A DNA stretch of 64,000 nt from Streptomyces sp. Tue 6430 (GTDB lineage Bacteria; Actinomycetota; Actinomycetes; Streptomycetales; Streptomycetaceae), in contig JAKGSH010000010.1 in assembly GCA_021568835.1 (NCBI GenBank), positions 1,860,001 to 1,924,000 on the forward strand, written 5' to 3'. Below the pieces are notes generated by a model that saw only the letters and a program-made list of their open reading frames with translations, was not told where the DNA came from and did no database searches. Positions 1 to 10,992 of this stretch are shown here, piece by piece. Each line of letters begins with the position of its first letter. Position 1 is the stretch's first letter. Made by a program: the position numbers and the translations under genes.

Positions 1-285
1 CGGCGGCGCCCACCCCCGGCCGACCGGCGGCCGTCGCGCCCGACCGGTGGCCGGCCGGCACCCGCGCGACACCGGGCCGTCGGCGTCCGGACGGCCGAAA
101 GCCCTTGCACAGGTGACCCATAGAGGGTTTTCCCCATACATCCATATCGATTCGGCCAACTCTTCCCAAACATCCGTCCCTTGGACAAGGCTGTGCGATC
201 GTCCGGGATCACATTCCGGCGACCGCGATCAGGCAGGAACGGCCCGGTCGCGTGACGCTCGTTCCTTTACCTCCAAGGGATGCCG

Positions 286-3200
286 ATGACCCACACCCCC
301 CAGCGCGAACCGATACCCGGCGCGAGACGCGCGGCCCGGATAGCCGCGGCCGCCGGTCTGGTGGCCGCACTGTCCGCGGCCGGGCCGATGCCCCTGGCCC
401 TCGCCGCCGGCCAGACCCCGGCCGCCGACCCCGGCGTGAAGTCCGCCGCCGCCAAGCTCGGTTCCGACGACGCCGACGTCCTCGCCGACGCCAAGGCCGC
501 CGGCGACAAGAACGTCACCCTGATGGTCGCCACCTCGCCCGGGAAGACCGAGCAGGTCGCCGACGAGCTGGACGCGGTCAAGGGCGGTTCCGTCGGCCGG
601 TCCTACGACAAGCTCGGCTACGTCCGCGCCACCGTCCCGACCGCCAAGGCGGACGCGGCCATTGCCGCCGCGGCGAAGCTGTCCTCGGTGCACGCGATCG
701 ACCTGCGGCAGGAGATCGCCCTCGACGACCCGACGCCGAGCGCCGACACCGCGAAGGGCGCGGGCGCCACCGCGAGCGCGAAGACGTATCCCGCGCCCGG
801 CAGGAAGACCCCGGCCGAGAACCCGTACAACCCGTCCTTCGAGACGGGCGCCGTCGACTTCGTGGACGACCACCCGAAGGCGGACGGCCGCGGCGTCACC
901 ATCGGCGTGCTGGACTCCGGCGTGGACCTCGGACACCCGGCGCTCCAGAAGACCACCACCGGTGAGCGCAAGATCGTCGACTGGGTCACCGCGACCGACC
1001 CGATCGTCGACAGCGACGGCACCTGGCGCCGGATGACCAACCCCGTCAGCGGCCCGGCCTTCACCTACGGCGGCGCGTCCTGGAAGGCGCCCGAGGGCAG
1101 CTACCAGGTCAACCTGTTCCGCGAGTCGGTCACCGCCGGCGGCGACGCCAAGGGCGACGCCAACCGGGACGGCGACACCACCGACGTCTGGGGCCTGCTC
1201 TACGACCCGGCCGCCGGCACCGTACGCGTCGACCTGAACAACAACTTCGACTTCACCGACGACGCGCCGATGAAGCCGTACAAGGACGGGTACCAGGTCG
1301 GCTACTTCGGCACCGACGACCCGGCCACCGACGTCGCCGAGCGGCAGCCGTTCGTGGTCGAGATCCGCAAGGACGTGCCCACCGACCCGTACGGCGGCGA
1401 CTGGGTCGGCAAGAAGGCCGACTTCGTCAACGTCGGCATCATCGAGTCCGAGCACGGCACCCACGTCGCGGGCATCACCGCGGCCAACGGCCTGTTCGGC
1501 GGGAAGATGGACGGTGCCGCCCCCGGCGCCAAGGTCGTCTCCTCCCGCGCCTGCTCCTGGAGCGGCGGCTGCACCAACGTGGCGCTCACCGAGGGCATGA
1601 TCGACCTGGTCGTGAACCGCGGCGTCGACATCGTCAACATGTCCATCGGCGGCCTCCCGGCGCTGAACGACGGCAACAACGCGCGCGCCGAGCTGTACAC
1701 GCGCCTCATCGACACCTACGGCGTCCAGCTCGTCATCTCGGCGGGCAACGAGGGCCCCGGCGCCAACACGATCGGCGACCCCGGCCTGGCCGACAAGGTC
1801 ATCTCGGTCGGCGCGGCCATCTCCAAGGAGACCTGGGCCGCCAACTACGGCTCGCAGGTGGAGAAGAAGTACGCGCTGCTGCCGTTCTCCTCGCGCGGCC
1901 CGCGTGAGGACGGCGGCTTCACGCCGACCCTCGTCGCGCCGGGCGCGGCCATCAACACCATCCAGACCTGGCTGCCGGGCGCCCCGGTCGCCGAGTCCGG
2001 GTACAAGCTGCCGGCCGGCTACGCGATGCTCCAGGGCACCTCGATGGCCTCCCCGCAGGCCGCCGGCGCCTCCGCGCTGCTGCTGAGCGCCGCGAAGCAG
2101 AAGGGCATCGCGCTGACGCCCGCCGTCCTGCGCACGGCGCTGACCTCGACCGCCGACCACATCAAGGGCCTCCAGGCCTACGAGGAGGGCGCGGGCGCCA
2201 TCAACATCGTGGACGCCTGGGACTCCATCAAGGACGGCGCCACCGCCCACGAGTACACGGTCAAGGCCCCGGTCGACACCGCGATCGACTTCGCCCTGAA
2301 GACGCCCGGCTTCGGCACCGGCATCTACGACCGCGAGGGCGGCCTGAAGGCCGGTCAGAAGAAGACGTACGACGTCACCATCACGCGGACGACCGGCGCC
2401 GACAAGGCGGTCCGCCACGAGCTGCACCTCGAGAACAACGCGGCCGGCACCTTCAGGATCCTCGGCTCGGACGAGGTCAAGCTGCCGCTGAACCAGCCGG
2501 TGACCGTCAAGGTCCAGGCCGCTCCGAAGTCCGCCGGCATCAAGAGCGCGATCCTCGAGGTCGACGACCCGCGGACCGAGGGCATCGACAAGCAGGTCCT
2601 GAACACGGTCGTCGTCTCGACGCCGGTGGCGCACACGTTCTCCGCGCAGAACACCGTGCAGCGCAACAGCTCGCAGCACTACTTCCTGACCGTGCCCGAG
2701 GGCGCGACGTCGCTGGAGGTCGCGATGAGCGGGCTGAAGGACAAGAGCCAGACCCGGTTCATCTCGATCCACCCCTACGGCGTCGCCGTCGAGGACAGCG
2801 CCACCGTCTACTGCTACAACAACTACCTCGACGGCAACGGCTGCAAGCCGGACGCGCGTTCCTACGCCGACCCGCAGCCCGGCGTCTGGGAGATCGAGGT
2901 CGAGTCGCGCCGCACGTCGCCGCTGCTCGACAACCCGTACAAGCTGGACGTCACCGTGTACGGCGCGGCCTTCGACCCGGCGACCGTGACCGTGCCCGAG
3001 GCGAAGGTCGGCACCCCGGCCGCCGTCTCCTGGAAGGTGACGAACAACTTCGCCGCCATCGACGGCAAGCTGGTGGGGGCCCGCTCGGCTCGTCCAAGGC
3101 GGACCGCCCGACCATCGCGGACCACGAGAGCCGGACGACCACGGTCGAGGTGCCCGCGGGCGCCAAGTCCCTGGACGTCTCCATCGGCGGTGTCTCCGAC

Positions 3201-3590
3201 GCCTCCGCCGACCTCGACCTGACCGTGTACGACGCGGCCGGCAACCAGGTCGCGCAGCAGGCCGACGGCGACTCCGAGGAGGCCGTGTCCATCCCGTCGC
3301 CCGCCGCCGGGACGTACACCATCGAGGTCGCGGGCTACTCGGTGCCGGCCGGCACCACCGCGTACGACTACCTGGACGTGTTCTACTCGTCCTCGCTCGG
3401 CACGGTCGACGTCGACGGGTCGACGCCGGTGAAGCTGGCCACGGGCGCCTCGGCGGCGGTCTCCGCGACCGTCACCGCCGCGGCCCCGGCGCCCGCGGGC
3501 CGGTCCTTCTTCGGCCAGGTCCAGCTGGTGAACGCGCGCGGCACCGTCGCGGGCCTCGGCAGCGTGGTCATCGAGAAGGTCACGCAGTAA
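286..3590 (+). CDS. Secreted S8 (subtilisin-like) serine peptidase, one frameshift
   Basis: Large secreted subtilase, about 1,101 aa once the frame is repaired. It has an Arg-rich N-terminal signal peptide ending near ALAAG, a propeptide-like region, and the catalytic triad: Asp about 210 (VLDSGVDLGHP), His about 393 (EHGTHVAG) and Ser about 586 (GTSMASP). About 180 residues lie between Asp and His, more than in a minimal subtilisin, and a long C-terminal beta-rich region follows. Two ATGs are available (280 and 286). AAGGG at 275-279 abuts the first but sits six bases from the second, so 286 is chosen. At 3074-3080 one G appears lost from a G run: the frame ends soon after, while an in-frame continuation (SLDVSIGGVSD and on) runs to the stop at 3590. 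The substrate is unknown. Confidence 0.9.
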
Positions 3591-3644
3591 CGCGGCAACG
3601 CGGCAACGCAAGGGCTCAGTAGCGCGATGAGCGGCTGAGCGAAG

Positions 3645-3674
3645 GGGGCGGGCGTCCGGTCGGGCGCCCGCCCC
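3645..3674. terminator. Hairpin between convergent genes
   Basis: Perfect 10-bp inverted repeat (GGGGCGGGCG / CGCCCGCCCC) with a 10-base loop, between the stops of the peptidase and the convergent sigma-partner gene. It has no strong T tract, as is usual for Streptomyces, and it could serve both directions. Confidence 0.6.
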
Positions 3675-3689
3675 TCTCCCGTGCGCGGC

Positions 3690-4659
3690 TCATTCGCAGG
3701 CCGCGCCGTCCGCCCCGGGCAGCGCGCGGGCCAGCGCCGAGCGTCCGGCGGCGATCTCGGCCTCGCCGACGGCCCACACGTCGGGGGAGTCGGACCCTGC
3801 CGGGATGCCGACCAGGACGTGATCGCCCTCCGCGACCAGCGGGTCCACGTCCCGCTCCACCACGAGGCCGACCTCCCCCGGGCGGCGGTCCCGGGCACGT
3901 AGGAGCGGGTCACGCGCAGGGTGACCCGCCGGCGGGAGGTGCCGTGCACCGGGGCGACCTCCGTGACGTCGCCCTCGGCCACCAGCCGGGCGCAGGCGAG
4001 GTAACCGGGGTCGCCGAGGGGACCGCCGGCGGCGCCGGACGCGGCGGCCTTCTCGTCGGCGGCCGGCTTGTCGGCGCCGCTGGACGCGGCGATGTCGTCC
4101 GCTCCCCGTTCACCTGGACGAGCAGCCATCCGCTCCCGGCGACCAGCGCACCGGCCGCCGCCAGCCCGGCCGTCTTCAGCGCCAGGGGCAACAGGCGCCG
4201 CCGGGACGGCCGGAACGGGACGGGTGCCGGCCGCCGGACGGGCGCCGCCACCGGTCGCAGGGCAGGCTCCGCCGCCGGTGGCCGGGTGAGGGCGTCGGCC
4301 AGGACGCCGAGCTGCTCGCGCAGGAGCGCCACGTCGGCCGCGGCGGCGCGGTGCCGGGCCACGAGGAGGGGATCGGTCCGCGCGTCCTCGGCCGGCGGCA
4401 CGTCCAGAATGGCCGCCATCAGCGGGTCCATGCCGTCCGCCCCGCCGGGAAGTCCGGAAGGGCCGTCACCGCCCCGACCGTCGTGGCCCTCCTGCCCGTC
4501 GCGGCCCTCGTGCCCGTCGCGGCCCTCGCGGCCGTCGGGACCCTCCTGCCCGTCGCGGCCCTCGTGCCCGCCCCGAATCTCGCGGTCGTGCCCGGCTTCC
4601 CAGTGGTCACGTGCCTCCCGGCCGTCGTCGTGGGTCCCGGATTCGTGTGCGGCGGTCAT
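3690..4659 (-). CDS. Membrane-anchored partner of the adjacent ECF sigma factor (probable anti-sigma or regulator), two frameshifts
   Basis: It begins one base after the sigma-factor stop, so the two are translated together. Corrected length is about 323 aa. The N-terminus is a charged repeat of DGxEGxD units (about residues 20-65), followed by a cytoplasmic helical part, one transmembrane segment (LALKTAGLAAAGALVAGSGWL) and an extracytoplasmic domain ending in DGAACE. Two one-base losses split it: a C run at 4104-4107 (plus strand) and a CCC at 3890-3892. Repairing both gives a continuous protein. There is no HxxxCxxC zinc motif, so the anti-sigma role rests only on position and topology. 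Confidence 0.65.
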
Positions 4660-4660
4660 G

Positions 4661-5200
4661 TCACACCACCTCGTCCTCGTGCAGGCGGGCGCGCAGGGCC
4701 CGGACCGCCGTGTGCAGGCGGCTCTTGACCGTGCCCTCCGGGACACCCAGTTCCTCGGCTATCGAGCGCACCGGCAGGTCGGCGTAGAAACGCAGGACGA
4801 CCACCTGGCGCTGGGCGTCGGGCAGGTCGTCCAGCCCCTGGGCGACGGCGAGGGAGAGCACGCTGGTGTCCTCGCCGGAGGGGTGGTCGTGCCGGCGCAG
4901 GGACGCCAGCCGCTCCCCGAGGCGTTCCTGGCGGCGCTTGGCCCGGTGCCAGTCCATGGCGAGGTTGGAGGCGACGACGGCCGCCCACGCCGAGACGTCC
5001 CGCGGGGCGTCGTACCCCTTGGCGGCCCGCTCCAGCAGCCGCAGGCGGACCTGCTGCACCCCGTCCGGCAGGTCCGCCTGCGGTACCCCGCCCAGCGCGA
5101 GCACCGCCCGCACCCGGCGTTCCTGCGCCGCGTCCAGCGGGTCACCGTGCGCGGTGTCCTCCCCCGGTCCGCGGCGGGCCGTTCTGCGCAGCACGGACAC
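4661..5200 (-). CDS. ECF-family RNA polymerase sigma factor
   Basis: A 179-aa sigma-70 family protein with only regions 2 and 4, the ECF arrangement. Region 2 spans about residues 25-100 (GVQQVRLRLLERAAKGYDAPRDV and on). Region 4 spans about 120-175, with the recognition-helix motif RSIAEELGVPEGTVKSRL. It starts at GTG 5200 behind a purine-rich GGGGAGGGGAGGG stretch. The membrane protein gene follows one base after its stop, the classic sigma/anti-sigma pairing, so the pair probably responds to an envelope or extracellular signal. The regulon is unknown. Confidence 0.85.
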   Translation of the reverse strand: MSVLRRTARRGPGEDTAHGDPLDAAQERRVRAVLALGGVPQADLPDGVQQVRLRLLERAAKGYDAPRDVSAWAAVVASNLAMDWHRAKRRQERLGERLASLRRHDHPSGEDTSVLSLAVAQGLDDLPDAQRQVVVLRFYADLPVRSIAEELGVPEGTVKSRLHTAVRALRARLHEDEVV

Positions 5201-5251
5201 CCCTCCCCTCCCCGTGTCACCCCTACGACGCCGCGGCGCGCGGAAACGTTC

Positions 5252-5274
5252 GACGCGGTGCCGGGAAATCGTTC
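5252..5274 (-). promoter_or_regulatory. Possible ECF-type promoter for the sigma gene
   Basis: On the minus strand, GAAC and CGTC are separated by 15 bases about 50-75 bases upstream of the sigma start. This resembles the GGAAC-N16-CGTC pattern of ECF promoters and would mean autoregulation. The match is short and could be chance. Confidence 0.3.
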
Positions 5275-5517
5275 GGAGGCGTACGTCACACCGCCGCGCG
5301 CGGCAGCACAGCTTGCGGCAGGGAGCCCGGGCGGGGCGAATTCCTCCAGCTCGGCGGGGGTGCGGACGGGAGTTCCCGAGCCGTGCGGGGCGCGAGGGCG
5401 TCCCAGTCCTCGGGCATGGCGGTCAAAGGATTGGACAGGCGGGCCCATGTCGGCCGCATCATGGAAAAGCCTCGGCCAGGCAGCATGCACGCAGAAGCAC
5501 AGACAGAGGGAGTCGCC

Positions 5518-6534
5518 GTGAGGGTCGGAATCGTCGGAGCCACCGGTCAGGTCGGCACGGTCATGCGCAGGATCCTCAAGGAGCGGGACTTCCCGGTCAC
5601 GGAGCTGCGCCTGTTCGCCTCGGCCCGTTCCGCGGGGACCGAGCTGGACGGCGTGACGGTCGAGGACGCGGCGACCGCCGACTACTCCGGCCTCGACATC
5701 GTGCTGTTCTCCGCCGGCGGCGCGACCTCGAAGGCGCTGGCCGAGAAGGTCGCCTCGCAGGGCGCCGTCGTGATCGACAACTCCTCGGCCTGGCGCCGCG
5801 ACCCCGACGTGCCGCTGGTCGTCTCCGAGGTGAACCCGCACGCGATCGCGAACCGGCCCAAGGGCATCATCGCCAACCCGAACTGCACCACGATGGCCGC
5901 GATGCCGGTCCTCAAGCCGCTGCACGCCGAGGCGGGCCTGGAGGCGCTGGTCGTCGCCACCTACCAGGCGGTGTCCGGCTCCGGTGTCGCGGGCGTCGCG
6001 GAGCTGCACGGCCAGGCGCAGAAGGTCGTCGCCGACGCCGACCGGCTCACCCACGACGGCGAGGCCGTCGACTTCCCGCAGCCGCAGGTCTACCGGCGGC
6101 CCATCGCCTTCAACGTCGTCCCGCTGGCCGGCTCGATCGTGGACGACGGCCTGAACGAGACGGACGAGGAGCAGAAGCTCCGCAACGAGTCCCGCAAGAT
6201 CCTGGAGATCCCCGAGCTGAAGGTCTCCGGCACCTGCGTGCGCGTCCCGGTGTTCTCCGGCCACTCCCTCCAGGTCAACGCCCGTTTCGCGCGCCCGATC
6301 AGCGCCGAGCGCGCCACCGAGCTGCTCGCGGACGCCGAGGGTGTCGTCCTCACCGACATCCCGACCCCGCTCCAGGCGGCCGGCAAGGACGCGTCGTACG
6401 TGGGCCGCATCCGCCGGGACGAGACCGTGGACAACGGCCTCGCCCTGTTCGTCTCCAACGACAACCTGCGCAAGGGCGCGGCCCTGAACGCGGTGCAGAT
6501 CGCGGAGCTGGTGGCGAAGGAGCTGAAGGGCTAG
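5518..6534 (+). CDS. asd: Aspartate-semialdehyde dehydrogenase
   Basis: NADPH-dependent reductive dephosphorylation of aspartyl phosphate to aspartate semialdehyde, the branch point to lysine/diaminopimelate, threonine and methionine. It is 338 aa. The N-terminal nucleotide-binding motif is GIVGATGQVG, the catalytic cysteine is about residue 123 in ANPNCTT, and the probable base is His about 249 in FSGHSLQV. GTG at 5518 is chosen because GAGGGAG lies five bases upstream; upstream in-frame ATGs have no such site. The stop shares CTAG with the convergent DUF1203 gene. No aspartokinase gene lies beside it here. Confidence 0.95.
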   Translation: MRVGIVGATGQVGTVMRRILKERDFPVTELRLFASARSAGTELDGVTVEDAATADYSGLDIVLFSAGGATSKALAEKVASQGAVVIDNSSAWRRDPDVPLVVSEVNPHAIANRPKGIIANPNCTTMAAMPVLKPLHAEAGLEALVVATYQAVSGSGVAGVAELHGQAQKVVADADRLTHDGEAVDFPQPQVYRRPIAFNVVPLAGSIVDDGLNETDEEQKLRNESRKILEIPELKVSGTCVRVPVFSGHSLQVNARFARPISAERATELLADAEGVVLTDIPTPLQAAGKDASYVGRIRRDETVDNGLALFVSNDNLRKGAALNAVQIAELVAKELKG

Positions 6535-7085
6535 TCAGCCCCGGTGACCTCCGCGGTCGCCTCTCCGGTCGCCTCCGCAGTCACCTCGTAGAGGTAGCAG
6601 CCGTACTCGACGGCCCGGACGTGGACGAGCGCCACGGCCGGGTCGTCGAACGCTTCCCCGAGGGCCCGCTCGAACGCCTCCGGCGAGGGGTCCCCGACGA
6701 GCCGGCCGCCGAGGATGCGGCCGTCGGCGGAGTAGCGGCGCACCGTGCGGTGCGCGTTCGTGAAGGGCAGGGCCCCGCCGTCCCGGTCCGGGCCCGGGCA
6801 CGGGTCGGCGTGGACGAAGACGGGGCCCTGTTCGTCGTACGCCCCGGGGTCGGTGCCCGTCTCGGCGGCCCGGCGGCGCAGGGGCGCGTAGGAGACGAGG
6901 GCGATCCGTTCCCCCGGCGTGCTGTGGCGCAGGCAGCAGCGCAGCGGGGCGCCGCCCTCGCCGTCGGTGAACGCGGCCGCGGGACGTCCGGCGTCGTCGG
7001 TGGCGCGAAGTTCCGCCAGCGCGCCGGGGGTGATGGGGCGGACGGTGAAGGTCCGGGTCGCGAAGGGCCGGTTCGTGGTCGTCAT
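6531..7085 (-). CDS. DUF1203 domain-containing protein
   Basis: A soluble protein of about 184 aa matching the DUF1203 pattern as I know it: an LRCCLRxxxPGE segment, a GPVFVHADPC segment, and a C-terminal VALVHVRAVEYGCYLYEV block. The function of the family is unknown. The start is ATG 7085 (MTTTNRPF), although GGAAGG lies almost on top of it and an in-frame GTG 15 bases upstream could be used. It converges on asd, and the two stop codons overlap in one CTAG. Confidence 0.75.
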   Translation of the reverse strand: MTTTNRPFATRTFTVRPITPGALAELRATDDAGRPAAAFTDGEGGAPLRCCLRHSTPGERIALVSYAPLRRRAAETGTDPGAYDEQGPVFVHADPCPGPDRDGGALPFTNAHRTVRRYSADGRILGGRLVGDPSPEAFERALGEAFDDPAVALVHVRAVEYGCYLYEVTAEATGEATAEVTGAD

Positions 7086-7266
7086 GCCTTCCAGGTTCAC
7101 GCGCCGCGGGACGTCCCACCGGCGGGTTCCGGACGTCGCGCTGCCGCCGCGGTACGGGACGTCGCGCACGTCTCGCCTTCCCGGCACGGCGAGGGGGCGC
7201 CCCGCACGGCGAGGGGGCGCCCGGCGGACACCGGGCGCCCCTCACCACCGCACGGACGGCGGGCTG

Positions 7267-9833
7267 TCAGCTCGCGTCCGCGACCTGGGCCCTCAGGGCG
7301 CGCTCCACGCCCGAGCGGGCCTCGGAGACGAGGCGGCGCAGGGCCGCGTTCGGCTCGGCCGAGGTCAGCCAGGCGTCGGTCTTGCGCAGGGTCTCCTCGG
7401 AGACCTGGACGGCCGGGTAGAGACCGACCGCGATCTGCTGGGCGATCTCGTGCGAACGGGAGTCCCAGACGTCCTTGACGACGTCGAAGTACCGGTCCGT
7501 GTACGGCGCCAGCAGTTCGCGCTGGTCGGTCTGCACGAAGCCGCCGATGACGGCCTCCTGGACGGCGTTGGGCAGCTTGTCGGACTCGACGACCGACGCC
7601 CACGCCTCCGCCTTGGCCTCCGCCGTGGGGCGGGCGGCGCGGGCGGTGGCCGCGTGCCGCTCGCCGGCGGCGGTCCGGTCGCGCTCGTACTCGCCGGCGA
7701 TCTCCGCCTCGTCGAACCGGCCGACCGCCGCGAGGCGCTCCACGAACGCCCAGCGCAGCTCGGTGTCGACGGCGAGGCCCTCGATCGTCTGCGTGCCCTC
7801 CAGCAGCGCCTCCAGAAGGTCGAGCTGCTCCGGCGTGCGGGCGGTGGCCGCGAACGCGCGCGCCCACGCCAGCTGGTGGTCGCTGCCCGCCTCGGCGGTC
7901 CGCAGGTGCGCCAGCGTGGCGTCGGTCCAGCGGGTCAGCAGCGCCTCGCGGGCGGTCGGGTCGGCGTACAGGTCGACGGCGAGCTTGACCTGGCGGTGCA
8001 GGGACTGCACCACACCGATGTCGGTCTCCTTGCCGATGCCGGACAGGACCAGCGACAGGTAGTCGCGGGTGGGCAGTTCGGCGTCGCGCGTCATGTCCCA
8101 GGCGGACGCCCAGCACAGGGCGCGCGGCAGGGACGCCTCGAAGTCGCCGAGGTGCTCGGTGACGAACGCCAGGGACCGCTCGTCGAGGCGGACCTTGGCG
8201 TACGACAGGTCGTCGTCGTTGAGCAGCACGACGTCCGGCCTGCGCCTGCCGGCCAGCTGCGGTACGGCGGTCAGCTCGCCGTCCACGTCCAGCTCGACGC
8301 GCTCGCCGCGCACCAGCTTGCCGCTCGCCCCGTCCAGGTCGTACAGGCCGACGGCGATGCGGTGCGGCCGCAGGGTCGGCTCGCCCTTGGCGCCGGCGGG
8401 CAGGGCGGGGCCTCCTGGCGGACGGCGAAGGAGGTGATGACGCCGTCGGCGTCGGTCTCGATCTCGGGGCGCAGGATGTTGATGCCGGCGGTCTGCAGCC
8501 ACTTCTGCGACCAGGTGCCCAGGTCACGGCCGGAGGTCTCCTCCAGCGCGCCCAGCAGGTCGGACAGCCGGGTGTTGCCGAACGCGTGCCGCTTGAAGTA
8601 GGCCTGCACGCCCGCGAAAAACGCGTCCGTGCCGACGTACGCCACGAGCTGCTTCAGGACGGACGCGCCCTTGGCGTAGGTGATGCCGTCGAAGTTGACG
8701 AGGACGTCGTCCAGGTCGCGGATCTCGGCCATGATCGGGTGGGTCGACGGCAGCTGGTCCTGCCGGTACGCCCAGGTCTTCATGGAGTTGGCGAACGTCG
8801 TCCAGGAGTGCGGCCACCGGCTGTCCGGGGCGTACGCCTGGCAGGCGATGGAGGTGTAGGTGGCGAACGACTCGTTCAGCCACAGGTCGTTCCACCACTC
8901 CATGGTGACGAGGTCGCCGAACCACATGTGGGCCAGCTCGTGCAGGATCGTCTCGGCCCGCACCTCGTACGCCGCGTCGGTCACCTTGGACCGGAAGACG
9001 TACTGGTCGCGGATGGTCACCGCGCCCGCGTTCTCCATCGCGCCCGCGTTGAACTCCGGCACGAACAGCTGGTCGTACTTCCCGAACGGGTACGCGTAGT
9101 CGAACTTCTCCTGGAACCAGTCGAAGCCCTGCCGGGTGACCTCGAAGATCGCGTCCGAGTCGAGGAACTCGGCGAGCGAGGGCCGGCAGTAGATGCCGAG
9201 GGGCACGCTCTGGCCGTCCTTCTCGTACACGCTGTGCACGGAGTGGTACGGGCCGACGATCAGCGCGGTGATGTACGTGGAGATCCGCGGGGTCGGCTCG
9301 AACACCCAGACGTCATCTTTGGGTTCCGGGGTCGGCGAGTTGGAGACGACGGTCCAGCCGCTCGGCGCCTTCACCGTGAACTGGAAGGTCGCCTTGAGGT
9401 CGGGCTGCTCGAACGAGGCGAAGACGCGGCGGGCGTCCGGGACCTCGAACTGCGTGTACAGGTAGGCCTGCTCGTCGACCGGGTCGACGAACCGGTGCAG
9501 GCCCTCACCGGTGTTGGTGTAGGCGCAGTCGGCGACGACGCGCAGGATGTTGCGGCCGGCCGGCAGGCCGGGCAGGGCGATCCTGGAGTCGGCGAACACC
9601 TCGGCCGGGTCGAGCGGGTCCCCGTTGAGCGTCACCTCGTGGACGGTCGGCGCCACCAGGTCGATGAAGGACTCGCCGCCCTCCTCCGCGACGTCGAAGC
9701 GCACCGTGGTCACGGACCGGTAGGTCCCGCCCTCCTGCGCGCCGGACAGGTCGAGATCGATCTCGTACGAGTCAACGGTGAGCAGCTTCGCCCGCTGCTG
9801 CGCCTCTTCGCGAGTCAGGTTTGTGCCAGGCAC
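7267..9833 (-). CDS. pepN: Aminopeptidase N (M1 family), one frameshift
   Basis: Zinc aminopeptidase that removes N-terminal residues from peptides in the cytoplasm. Corrected length is about 855 aa, normal for actinobacterial PepN. The exopeptidase motif GAMENAG precedes the zinc site HELAH (His298, Glu299, His302), with Glu321 in WLNESF as third ligand; an ERAP1-like helical domain forms the C-terminal half. GTG 9833 has GAGGAG eight bases upstream. One C is missing at a CCCC run (plus 8407-8410, GGGG): upstream the frame reads SFAVRQEAP, downstream ALPAGAKGEPTLRP. It lies 31 bases behind the exporter gene and may be co-transcribed. Confidence 0.93.
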
Positions 9834-9864
9834 GCGGTCATCTCCTCGTGATGTGTCGGTTGCG

Positions 9865-10880
9865 TCATCCTTCCACGGCGGCACCGCGTCGGGCGACGAC
9901 CTTGCCCGGCGTCTGCGGGGGACCTTCCGGACGGGCCGCGCCGACGGCCATGGGGGTGGCGGCGGTCGCGGGGGTGGCGGAGGCGGGGGTGGCGGAGGCG
10001 GTCGCGGGACGGTCACGACGGTCCCGGTACGGCGCGGGCCGAGCTGTCCGGCCACCGTCGCGCCGAACGCCAGCGCCATGCCGGCCAGTTGCGGGGCCGT
10101 CAGCGTCTGCCCGAGGGCCGCCCAGCCGACCACGGCCGCGGTCAGCGGGGAGAGCGGTGCGAGGAAGGTGACCTGGGTGGCGCTGAGCCGGCCGATCCCT
10201 CGGAACCACAGCCAGTACGCGAGCGCCGTGCCCGCCAGCGCCAGGTAGAGGTAGCCGCCGACGGCCGCGGCGTCCAGGGCGGGCGGGGCGCCCTCGACGA
10301 GGAGGGCGAGGGGCGCGACGAGCAGGCCGCCGACGGTCAGCTGCCAGCCGGCGAGCGCCAGCGGGCCGGCCCCCTCGGGGGTGCCCCACCTCTTGGCCAG
10401 GACGAGACCGGCCGACATCGAGGCCGTGGAGGCGACCGCCGCCGACAGGCCGACCGCGTCCAGTCCGCCGGTCGCCCTCAGCACGACCAGGCTGACCCCG
10501 AACGCGGCCACGACCCCGGTCAGCAGGGTGCGGGCGGCGGGCCGCTGCCCGAGCAGCAGCGCCGAGAACCCGATGACGAACAGCGGTCCGGCCGAGCCGA
10601 CGACGGCGGCCATGCCGCCCGGCATCCGGTACGCGGCGAGGAACAGGAGCGGGAAGAACGCGCCGATGTTGAGGGCGCCGAGCGCCGTCGCCCTGCCCCA
10701 CCAGACGCCGTGGGGCAGCACCCGGACGAGGGCGAGCAGCAGCAGGCCCGCGGGCAGGGCGCGTACGAGGGAGGTGAACAGCGGGCGGTCGGCCGGCAGG
10801 AACTCGGTGGTGACGGCGTAGGTGGTGCCCCAGGAGACGGGGGCGAGGGCGGTGAGCAGGACGGTCGCGGCCCGGTTCAT
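9865..10880 (-). CDS. EamA/DMT-family transporter, one frameshift near the C-terminus
   Basis: Ten-helix drug/metabolite transporter of the EamA type, about 338 aa after correction, probably an exporter. The starting sequence MNRAATVLLTALAPVSWGTTY and the duplicated helical halves are typical. ATG 10880 has GAGAGGGG about nine bases upstream. A C appears missing at plus 10006-10008: without repair the frame runs into pepN as one huge ORF, with repair it ends at 9865 with GAAVEG. A divergent MarR gene with a shared palindrome suggests repression by that regulator. Confidence 0.85.
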
Positions 10881-10908
10881 GACCGGCACCCCTCTCGGAG
10901 AAAGCGGC

Positions 10909-10948
10909 TTGACAGTAATTAGCTTAGCTCTAAGCAACTTGCCGTCAA
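10909..10948. promoter_or_regulatory. Divergent promoter region with palindromic operator
   Basis: Between the exporter and the MarR gene. The plus strand has TTGACA (10909-10914) and the minus strand TTGACG (10943-10948), facing each other. Between them lies the near-palindrome GCTTAG-CT-CTAAGC (10922-10935). A MarR dimer bound there would cover both promoters, a standard arrangement for autoregulated MarR/exporter pairs. The -10 hexamers are weak. Confidence 0.55.
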
Positions 10949-10992
10949 GCTACTTTCTTGCGGCCGACCGGAGGCGGGCGGATACTCCCGGC

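Noticed and set aside
229..2772. An 847-codon antisense frame over the peptidase gene
   Set aside because: Typical high-G+C shadow: low-complexity Gly/Arg/Val, no ribosome site, no domain.
8271..10937. An 888-codon frame that appears to fuse the EamA transporter to aminopeptidase N
   Set aside because: The link is a Pro-rich read-through created by one missing base; restoring it gives each gene its own end and start, with a ribosome site before pepN.
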